From Prostheceraeus crozeri (taxonomy: Eukaryota; Platyhelminthes; Polycladida; Euryleptidae), in NCBI GenBank assembly GCA_907163375.1, contig CAJQUW010002096.1, forward strand, positions 186,001-250,000: a stretch of 64,000 nt of DNA. The letters are read 5' to 3'. Below the pieces are notes generated by a model. The model was not told the DNA's origin, did not search any database, and saw only the letters and a program-made list of their open reading frames with translations. This document shows, piece after piece, positions 36,601 through 44,514 of this stretch. The position numbers were made by a program, and so were the translations under genes. How positions within the stretch are numbered: position 1 is the stretch's first letter; every line of letters starts with the position of its first letter.

Positions 36601-37640
36601 GCTTTATTGTAATGCTAAATAAATAATTGCCTGACACATATTTAGTATTATAATTATTTGATAATTGAAACTTGACAGATCGCATGGTATTGCAATATCT
36701 CGTCCGACATTATTTATTTGATATCAAATACAATAAATACACGTGTCAATAAATTTATCTGTCGGTACTACGTCATATCACATCAAATCACGTCCAAATC
36801 TTTCCGAAAGAGCACTTACGGTACTCTTCTGTCACAAATCAAAGTAATAAAACCTCCGCATTGAAAATAAATTTCTGCACTGATATGTCACCGTACAGCA
36901 AAGGTTGTGAGGGGTATTGAATATTTTATAGCTTGGACGAACAGTGAATTGCGTTCTTCGGTATTTAAATCTCACAAAATGATCGGGCGTCGATGGGTGA
37001 GCATGGAATTAAAATATAGTATAATAGATGTTAATAGAGGCATTTCTAGGGCGTCGAAGTATTTAGAGAGGTCTTGATGAACTTTCTTGAGGGCAAGTCG
37101 AGATGACGCTCAGAACTCTCTTTACAAATAGCATTTTTGATGGCTTTGTATCTTAAAAACAGGAATATTTATATTCATTTGGAAAATTAATAGATTAGAA
37201 AAGCAAATCCTTCTACTGGATTTCTCATCAGGGCATCACTACCAGTCAGAACTCGTTGGAAAAAAACATACTGACGCAAAAGCAGCTTGTTTTTTTAAGT
37301 AAAACACTCCTCACGCGAAATCTAACAAAATTTGCATATACACTAAAGGAAAAAATGGCGGAGAGAGTCAACTTTGTGAGTCCACGTAAATGCGGCAAAA
37401 ATCGGCGGTGAGTTACAAAATATTAGTGAAATCGTGCTTCCCTCGCATTTATGACGCATGCGTCCCTAGCATTAATCCTAAAGTAACTTCGATATAATCT
37501 GACGCTTCAGTTCATTTCATTGCAAGTTTTTGATCTGCATTCTGGCACAAGACCGATAAACCTCAATGTACCCTTACAATACACCCTCAAAACACCCTTA
37601 GCGCCTTCAGTATACATTATGTGAAATCCAATATCGAGAT
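33666..37640. other. AT-rich non-coding DNA, no gene seen
   Basis: Two overlapping opposite frames near 35,370-35,875 stay open but carry no motif I can trust. No RNA gene or element boundary is supported. Confidence 0.4.
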
Positions 37641-37654
37641 TAGAGTGGCGAAAC

Positions 37655-37748
37655 CTCGACTTTTCGATGGTCTCACCCCACTCAGCGGAAATCCCACTTT
37701 GTGGAAAACCCAACGATCGGAAAGCCTTGGTCACAGTCTCGTCTCTTT
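37655..37748 (-). repeat. minisatellite-like repeat, left of the Polinton
   Basis: On the reverse strand this reads GAGACGAGACTGT followed by units related to TTTTCCACAAAGTGGG and TTTCCGCTGAGTGGGG. Related units occur in the opposite orientation at 59,938-60,050, about the same distance beyond the other end of the Polinton. Confidence 0.45.
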
Positions 37749-37939
37749 AATTCTTGTCAGTATTTCGTGAATATATTGATGAATTACAGACCTGGCAGTA
37801 GAAAAAATGGTGATCAAAGAGTGATCCTGTCTTTGAAATCGCTTCTAATGATCGGTTGTTATTAACAATTTTGATCAGGTCTGCAAATATGACGTCATGC
37901 TGAAGAGTACAAACAATCAATTTTCTCTTACTCCTTTAA

Positions 37940-37945
37940 CACAAC
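37940..37945. repeat. Polinton target-site duplication, left
   Basis: CACAAC here is repeated exactly at 59758-59763. Six bases is the duplication size made by Polinton integrases. Confidence 0.9.
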
Positions 37946-38727
37946 AGTAGTATTAAAAGGGCTCACACTGTCCCAGGATCAGTACATTTTGAATTTGAAC
38001 CTAATGTACCGATTTGTTTTTAAACTTGATCTTGTGGTTGTAGTCGTCTGTTATTTGAAGTGTTGATTGCGAACACAAGTGTACTGTTTTGTGTTATTTG
38101 TGAAGAGAATAGTGTAATGTGTTGATGATGTGAGTTCGGTTAGGTACATTTAAATGTTCTAGAGTTGTTAATTTGAACATGAATGGCAAAGTGTGAGGAT
38201 TGAAACGTTGAGGATTGCTGTAATTGTGTTGAGTATGAGTAGGTAATATTCTAATTGTGTTGAGGATGAGTACGTAATGTTCTAATTGTATTGAGGATGA
38301 ATACATAATGTTCTAATTGTATTGAGGATGAATACATAATGTTCTAATTGTATTGAGGATGAATACATAATGTTCTAATTGTGTTGAGGATGAGTACGTA
38401 ATGTTCTAATTGTATTGAGGATGAATACATAATGTTGTAATTGTGTTGAGGATGAGTACGCAGATGTTCTAATTGTATTGAGGATGAATACATAATGTTC
38501 TAATTGTATTGAGGATGAGTACGCAGATGTTCTAATGCTGAACTTGTTATTTTTTTTTTTGAATGATTATGTTGAAGGCTATCTATCTATCTATATATAT
38601 ATATTATATGCATGGAGAATTGTTTATTATTATCATTATGGTTTGTGTTCGATTGAGACAATTGTGACCATTGTGTCCATTGTGACCATTGAATCCTTCA
38701 TTTCTATTTTGTGTTCTTTTGTCAAAT
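37946..38727 (+). repeat. Polinton left terminal inverted repeat
   Basis: It matches the inverse of 58984-59757. The only differences I find are lengths of a T run, a CTAT run and an AT run. The outer part is unique sequence, then comes a 31-bp minisatellite, then a TGTGACCATTGTGTCCATTG block. The match ends at TTTTGTCAAAT. Confidence 0.95.
38219..38533 (+). repeat. 31-bp minisatellite inside the left terminal repeat
   Basis: About ten copies of a unit built around TCTAATTGTATTGAGGATGA follow one another. Two unit types (GTATTGAGGATGAATACAT and GTGTTGAGGATGAGTACGT) alternate irregularly. The same order of types appears in the right terminal repeat at about 59,170-59,487. Confidence 0.9.
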
Positions 38728-38801
38728 ATTGATAATATGATTCCCCAAATTCCATAATAGTTTACAAAGTGAAAAAGACAACATTTACTATGTATGTTTA
38801 A

Positions 38802-39179
38802 TTAAATATGCGAAAATACGTTAGGGTACATGATGACCATCTCAGAGAGAAAGCCCTCTCCCCACTGATGGAAAGCAGTGTTATTTGAGTAGTCATGCTC
38901 CTTCATGTGGACGGGGCAAACGACTGGCTGACTGCTCCGAAGTTGCAGGGCCGTCACTACAAGTACTCTCCACAAGTATACTTCACAACCACATGATAGT
39001 CTCATAACCGTATCCAGTTTTCCACCAATGAGGAATATCCCAGAGGAGGTACCAGAGAAGAATATCTCACCACTCCTGGACTTATCTTTTATTTCTCGAA
39101 TCACCGTATCGAGTTTACCACCTTCAATGGGTTCCGTTGTGTTCCCCGATAAGATAATGTTGTTTGAGCTTCCTGCCAT
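38802..39179 (-). CDS. uncharacterised Polinton protein next to the left terminal repeat
   Basis: The reverse frame gives about 125 residues if translation starts at the MAGSSNNI methionine. A frame-compatible methionine lies ten codons upstream. I recognise no family. Visible features are a GGKLDTV heptapeptide present twice about 36 residues apart and a Cys/His-containing stretch CPVHMKEHDY. A reverse-strand TATA box GGCTATATAAG (39227-39236) lies about 50 bases upstream, which supports this being an expressed gene despite its small size. It faces the terminal repeat and diverges from the gene at 39,365, so the two share one promoter region. Function is unknown. Confidence 0.55.
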   Translation of the reverse strand: MAGSSNNIILSGNTTEPIEGGKLDTVIREIKDKSRSGEIFFSGTSSGIFLIGGKLDTVMRLSCGCEVYLWRVLVVTALQLRSSQPVVCPVHMKEHDYSNNTAFHQWGEGFLSEMVIMYPNVFSHI

Positions 39180-39226
39180 GGTAGTAGTGAGGATTAGAAC
39201 AGATAACAATTGGAACTATCCCACGT

Positions 39227-39236
39227 CTTATATAGC
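39227..39236 (-). promoter_or_regulatory. TATA box of the left-most reverse gene
   Basis: The reverse strand reads GGCTATATAAG. The same string occurs upstream of the reverse gene ending at 56,277. Confidence 0.6.
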
Positions 39237-39295
39237 CAAAGGAGGGAGAATTAGAACAATTCTGATTGGCTGTTGGGAATTCCTTTGTTTAGAAA

Positions 39296-39304
39296 GTATA
39301 TAAG
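39296..39304 (+). promoter_or_regulatory. TATA box of the small proline-rich gene
   Basis: GTATATAAG lies about 60 bases ahead of the ATG at 39,365. It is divergent from the TATA box at 39,227. Confidence 0.6.
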
Positions 39305-39364
39305 TCCTGAAATTGTACCAATTCCAATCCTGAAGTTGTTGTGAAATTGAAAGAGATAGTCAAA

Positions 39365-39706
39365 ATGGTAGGCCCCAACACACCACCTCAATCGCCTGTT
39401 CCAACCGAGGGATCGACATCGAACATATTCGATTTGGTTGACTCACATGTCAGCGAAGATCAGACAACACCACCGATAGAAGCACGCATTAGTGTTAAGG
39501 TGTGGAACGCTCCAGAAAGAGTGCACACAAAGCGGCTGAAGTTGAGACTTGAACCTGACGACGAGAAGCTAAAGAACTTGATAGAGTTCTCCTTTATTGA
39601 ATCAGAAACTCCGAGGCGATGTCCCGATGCGCCGCGAAAGACGAAGGTCAGTCTGCAAGTGGACCTGCGGAAGATACCACCGTTCCCGATCTTGGACAAT
39701 TTGTAG
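39365..39706 (+). CDS. small charged Polinton protein, unknown
   Basis: The ATG-initiated frame encodes about 113 residues. It starts MVGPNTPPQSPVPTEG, a proline/serine-rich and probably disordered N-terminus. A more structured part follows with ISVKVWNAPERVHTKRLKLR and ends in KVSLQVDLRKIPPFP. I know no family for it. A TATA box sits about 60 bases upstream and the neighbouring reverse gene shares the intergenic region. Small size and position suggest an early or regulatory protein, but that is inference only. Confidence 0.5.
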   Translation: MVGPNTPPQSPVPTEGSTSNIFDLVDSHVSEDQTTPPIEARISVKVWNAPERVHTKRLKLRLEPDDEKLKNLIEFSFIESETPRRCPDAPRKTKVSLQVDLRKIPPFPILDNL

Positions 39707-40417
39707 ACTCTCTAGCTTTCTGTATCGTAACGCTTTTTTGTAATCTTGAAAATATCAATGTTATTATGAGTACAAAATTGGTGTTTTGATTTCTTTTCAA
39801 AGGAGTATTGCCTCCAAGATTTGAGTGGAAGTTGGGATTAAAGTTTTGAAATAACATCTACTTACATATGAGGATGGAACGACATGTAGTTCCCCTGGAA
39901 ATTGTCATACGTAGTGCATACAATACACCATTAGAATGAGAATGAAAAGAGCTTTCGAATGATATACGGTATGCACCCACTTCCTCAAAAAAACTTGCTG
40001 TATGACAGCCTTGAAGATAGACAAACGATGGAAAAAAATTGACTTTTTAAAATTTTGCAAAATCAATTTGGTTTTCAAACGCATGTAGCTCGTCAGGAAG
40101 GTATCATACATGATGCATACAATACACCATTGGAATCACAATGAAAAGAGCTTTCCAATGATATAAGGTATGCACCCATTTGCTTAAAAAATCCATGTTG
40201 TATGCACGTGTATGCAAATGGAAAATTTCCAAGTTTTTCTCGAAAAATGACTGATTTTCCAGATTTTGACCAAGTTCCAAACTTAAAGTTTACAACTCAA
40301 AATTATCACAATACTTAACACTTTTACCCTCAACCTTGACCTGACCTGACCTTTGACCTTTGACCTTCATACACTTCATACACGACGCGCCGCGGGGGGG
40401 GGGCCTCAAAATTTCTC

Positions 40418-40503
40418 GGGCGCTTCGCGCCCTCGAAATTTTTCGGATTATAGGGTAAATAAATTTTCTCGTGCGCTACGCGCACTCGAAAATTTATTTA
40501 CCC
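40418..40503. repeat. two adjacent hairpins with GCGC loops
   Basis: GGGCGCTTCGCGCCC (40418-40432) is a perfect short hairpin. The larger one, 40453-40503, pairs GGGTAAATAAATTTTC with its exact inverse and has GTGCGCTACGCGCAC at the tip. Confidence 0.75.
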
Positions 40504-40542
40504 ATGGGCTCCGAGCGCCATAGGTACTATTTCTTCTCAACT

Positions 40543-40650
40543 GAACCCTAACCCTGACCTAACCCTAACCCTAACCCTAACCCTAACCTAACCCTAACCC
40601 TAACCCTAACCTAACCCTAACCCTAACCCTAACCTAACCCTAACCCTAAC
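40543..40650. repeat. telomere-like CCCTAA array inside the Polinton
   Basis: About 18 units of CCCTAA occur, with CCTAA variants placed regularly every third or fourth unit. The strand shown is the C-rich telomere strand. Confidence 0.9.
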
Positions 40651-41045
40651 CAGAGGCGCATATCTTCCACAGTCTTGTTTTAATGCAGCAATTGATAAGT
40701 GCGCAAAATTTCAAAATGCGATGACCACATAAACATCCTCATGTGTTCACCATATGGTTTGTTTAAATGGATCATTTGATAAGTGCGCGAAATTCGAAAT
40801 TTTGATTGGGTGATAATTCTATTAAGATTTATCACTCTGGAACAATTTACATGTTACTTTCTTCTGAGTTCATAAGTAGGTACATTAATGTTCTAAACCT
40901 AAAGAGATAGAAAATAACTTGATCAAAATTTATAAACTCTGTTACAATTTAATGTCAAGTTATTAATGTTACACTTTATCAGCTGTTTGATTTTGAATCT
41001 TGTTTAAATGAATACATTTTGTTTAACTATATCATCTCAATGGCA

Positions 41046-41096
41046 TGACGTCAATAGGTCTTTGTTCGTAGTTGCTTTGTGTATTTCATATATAAA
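41046..41096 (+). promoter_or_regulatory. CRE plus TATA promoter, repeat copy 1
   Basis: TGACGTCA (41046-41053) lies about 35 bases ahead of CATATATAAAG (41088). A leader follows and ends at AAAGTGAGT, with the GT at 41194. Confidence 0.6.
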
Positions 41097-41586
41097 GAAA
41101 GTGTTGAAGCCAGTTCTTCACTCATTTTTGAATTATCAGCCTGCCTAGCAAGACGTCAGCTCCGTTCTTTCAAACCTTGATCAATATTCTAAAGTGAGTT
41201 TGGAACAATTTATATGTTACTTTTTTCTAAGTTCATAAGTAGGTACATTAATAAGTTCTAAACCTTAAGAGATAGAAAATAACTTGATCAAAATTAATAG
41301 ACTTGAAGTTGTGTTTATGAAATTTATTAAAGACTTTAGCTATTCTCTTACGTATAATACTCACTACCACGATGTGAGTTTGGAACAATTTACATGTTAC
41401 TTTCTTCTAAGTTCATAAGTAGGTACATTAATGTTCTAAACCTAAAGAGAGAAAATAACTTGATCAAAATTAATAAACTCTGTTACAATTTAATGTCAAG
41501 TTATTAATGTTACACTTTATCAGCTGTTTGATTTTGAATCTTGTTTAAATGAATACATTTTGTTTAACTATATCATCTCAATGGCA

Positions 41587-41639
41587 TGACGTCAGTAGGT
41601 CTTTGTTCGTAGTTGCTTTGTGCAATTCATATATAAATA
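41587..41639 (+). promoter_or_regulatory. CRE plus TATA promoter, repeat copy 2
   Basis: TGACGTCA (41587-41594) is followed by TATATAAATAA (41629). The donor-like GTGAGT begins at 41735. Confidence 0.6.
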
Positions 41640-42129
41640 AAGTGTTGAAGCCAGTTCTTCACTCATTTTTGAATTATCAGCCTGCCTAGCAAGACGTCAG
41701 CTCCGTTCTTTCAAACCTTGATCAATATTCTAAAGTGAGTTTGGAACAATTTATATGTTACTTTTTTCTAAGTTCATAAGTAGGTACATTAATAAGTTCT
41801 AAACCTTAAGAGATAGAAAATAACTTGATCAAAATTAATAGACTTGAAGTTGTGTTTATGAAATTTATTAAAGACTTTAGCTATTCTCTTACGTATAATA
41901 CTCACTACCACGATGTGAGTTTGGAACAATTTACATGTTACTTTCTTCTAAGTTCATAAGTAGGTACATTAATGTTCTAAACCTAAAGAGATAGAAAATA
42001 ACTTGAACAAAATTAATAAACTCTGTTACAATTTAATGTCAAGTTATTAATGTTACACTTTATCAGCTGTTTGATTTTGAATCTTGTTTAAATGAATACA
42101 TTTTGTTTAACTATATCATCTCAATGGCA

Positions 42130-42180
42130 TGACGTCAGTAGGTCTTTGTTCGTAGTTGCTTTGTGCATTTCATATATAAA
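42130..42180 (+). promoter_or_regulatory. CRE plus TATA promoter, repeat copy 3
   Basis: TGACGTCA (42130-42137) is followed by CATATATAAA (42171). The donor-like GTGAGT begins at 42279. This copy is nearest to the coding region, whose first ATG at 42,593 is preceded by an acceptor-like T-rich tract ending in ACAG. Confidence 0.6.
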
Positions 42181-42592
42181 TAAAGTGTTGAAGCCAGTTC
42201 TTCACTCATTTTTGAATTATCAGCCTGCCTAGCAAGACGTCAGCTCCGTTCTTTCAAACCTTAATCAATATTCTAAAGTGAGTTTGGAACAATTTAAATG
42301 TTACTTTTTTCTAAGTTTAAAAGTAGGTACATCAATAAGTTCTAAACCTAGAGAGATAGAAAAAGACTTGATCAAAATTAATAGACTTTGAGTTTTGATT
42401 ATTAAGTTTATTACAGACTTTAGGTGTTCTACTTCGAATAATATTCACTACTACGATGTGACTTGGAACAATTTAAATGCTACTTTTTCTAAGTGTATAA
42501 GTATGTACATCAATATGTTCTACCACCTACAGATGCAAAATTTACATTTAAGCTATTTTGTGTTTTAAATATGGATTTATTTTTTTACAGAC

Positions 42593-44312
42593 ATGCCTCG
42601 TCCCAGCTGCTTACCTCGCCAACGTCTAATTTTTCATTATTGTGAGACCTGTAAGCAGGTGGTCCGCCACTCCATGAAGAGTCAACATAAGGGCTGCACT
42701 CTACGACAGGACCGCAGTTTCCTTTACTGCCTATCGTGTAAAAGATACCTTTTAACGGACATGGAGGCAAAAGGCGAAAATCCAAAGAGATTTATCTCCA
42801 CCCACACCAAGTGCGCCTTACGAAACGGGCGGGAGGGCCTAAACCTCACTAGTTTGGAGGAGAAGAAGAGAGTCGAGAGGCTGTTCGCCAAAGATCGACC
42901 TCTTGAAGGCATCCTCAGCCAAGCCCAGGAGGACTCTACCCCTGCAATGCCCCAAGCGAAGGCGAAACCCAAACCCAAACCCAAGTCCCGCAGGTATATC
43001 GACACCGATTCCGACTCCTCGGATAGTGATGTTGAGGTGAGTTCATATTTAGAAAATTAGCAGTAACATAATTTAAAGAAAATATTTAGAGTTCAAACCT
43101 TATAGGGAAAGTTGACTTCTGTTTTTCATATATAATAGTGTGCATTTCTTTTCACCATTTCAGATCAAGAAGCCACCTGTTAAGAAGATGAAAGTCGGGC
43201 AGAAGCCATCGATTCCTGAAAGGAATGTAAGTTTGAAATGTCAAATCAGCAATTTATCTATTCATATGTATTTTCCGATTTTTACATTTTAACTATGTTT
43301 CTTTTCTATCCACAGGTAGTCGCTAGTACGCCCGCATGTAGCAGCTGGGCTGCGAAGCCTACGCCGCCTTCACAGAGAGTAAGTAATAGAAAATCATTTT
43401 AGTCATATAAAATAACATGATTAGATTACTAACTTAGGTCACATGCATACATTCAAATTCGAGAGGAATTTAAATGTATTTTCCCTTGTAGAGCTACCGA
43501 TCGCTCTCTCTAAAAAAGAGCAGGCAATCGAATTTCCTCGGCTTAACACCTGCAACGACATCGTCGATGGAGGAAAATGAGGAGCGCCCGTACTCCATCC
43601 GGGAGTCCTCTTCAGATGAAGAAAATGTAAGTATCAATCATAGGAATAGACTAATAATCCTAACTATCATGTCGTCACATCGAACTCGTGATGTTATGTC
43701 CCTTTCATTTATTCAAATCTCTGTTTTTTCCAGCAACAGTTGACACTTGTTCCGGAAGAGGAGATTCCGTTCTCCCAAATCCGCGCCTCACCCGATATTG
43801 ATGTGTGCTTCCCACCGTCTCCAATTCTCCACCACGTCCCAACACCACCTCAGCCACCAATGAGTAACAACTGGGTCCCATCGTCACCACCTGCTCCTAC
43901 GCCGATGCCCAACAGTCCTACACCGACAATAATCCTCCCAACTTGCGATCCAACGTTCAACTGCGACCTCGATGAGACAGTTGAATCTGTGCTCGAGGTG
44001 GTGGAACCTCGTTCGACGGAGGACAAAGTGCGTCACCTTGAACGTAAGTTGCGCCAACAAGAGGAACGCGAGACGGCTCTTCGCGCTGACTACAAGTCTT
44101 TGCTTGAGTCGTTCCGCAACATTTCGCAGGCTAACCTGCAACTGTCGCAATCGATAGTGAAGCGTGAAACAATAATGCACGTTGAGCTATCGAAAGCGGC
44201 AGTTATCAACAAAGTGCGCATGACACATGTCGATGACTTCTCAAGGTGTCATGGACATTGTGCTCACGTCAAGGTGACGCATAGTGACATTATTAAGTGT
44301 CAATCTCTTTGA
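42593..44312 (+). CDS. intron-bearing zinc-finger / coiled-coil protein of the Polinton
   Basis: The first coding block (from 42,593) has two Cys/His clusters: C-x2-C-x11-H-x2-C (CETC...HKGC) and C-x2-C-x21-H-x2-C (CLSC...HTKC). A lysine/proline tract and a serine-aspartate-rich acidic tract follow. The last block (to 44,312) is proline-rich and then forms a probable coiled coil with KVRHLERKLRQQEERETAL. Between them lie short coding stretches separated by gaps of about 90-130 bases that begin GTAAGT or GTGAGT and end in T-rich AG, that is, ordinary spliceosomal introns. The upstream CRE/TATA repeats with donor sites fit alternative first exons. I do not recognise the family; a DNA- or RNA-binding regulator is a guess. 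Exact splicing needs transcript data. Confidence 0.6.
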
Positions 44313-44473
44313 CTTTTTTGACTTCTTTGACTTTTTTGACTTCTTTTGGAAAAAATAATTACTTGTACACTTTGTATGTCTTCTTATTTATGTATTTAAG
44401 TGGAAATATGTCTTAGGTTGAGAACAAATTCCATTGGTCGACGTCACTGGTTACGTAATATAATATGTAGACA
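44313..44473 (+). other. intergenic leader with TTTGACTTC iterations
   Basis: Four imperfect CTTTTTTGACTT units occur at 44,308-44,348 immediately after the stop codon. They are followed by an AT-rich promoter region for the polymerase gene. Confidence 0.5.
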
Positions 44474-44482
44474 GTATATAAG
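44474..44482 (+). promoter_or_regulatory. TATA box of the DNA polymerase gene
   Basis: GTATATAAG lies about 33 bases ahead of the first ATG (44,515). The same string precedes the gene at 39,365. Confidence 0.65.
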
Positions 44483-44514
44483 TAGACGCAAATTGTTAAT
44501 CCTTAACGATCATC

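Larger units (their letters stand above)
39707..40833. other. Polinton non-coding region: direct repeats, hairpins, telomere-like array
   Basis: No credible gene is seen. A diverged direct repeat of about 110 bases occurs at 39,881 and 40,081, both containing GCATACAATACACCATT and AATGAAAAGAGCTTTC. Short TGACC-type iterations lie near 40,335-40,365. Two GC-rich hairpins follow at 40,418-40,503, and then a CCCTAA array. Confidence 0.7.
40834..42530 (+). repeat. threefold tandem repeat of about 541 bp carrying promoters
   Basis: Three copies of one unit follow each other. Identical landmarks (TGACGTCA) fall at 41046, 41587 and 42130, a period of 541-543 bases, and a partial fourth piece ends near 42,530. 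Each unit has an AT-rich lead containing AGTAGGTACATTAAT, a CRE-like palindrome, a TATA box and a leader, and ends in a splice-donor-like AAAGTGAGT. Within a unit the lead segment is itself present twice, so the array is a compound repeat. Copies differ by only a few percent. Confidence 0.9.

Noticed and set aside
38535-38732. Open frame inside the left terminal repeat
   Set aside because: It is the mirror of the upstream extension of the UBA-RING frame in the right repeat and lacks the coding part, so it is a by-product of the inverted repeat.
39028-39303. 91-codon forward frame opposite the left-most reverse gene
   Set aside because: The reverse strand has a TATA box at the proper distance and the forward frame has none; it is a shadow.
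40543-40650. True chromosome end
   Set aside because: The array is short, contains variants, and continuous Polinton and host sequence follow on both sides.
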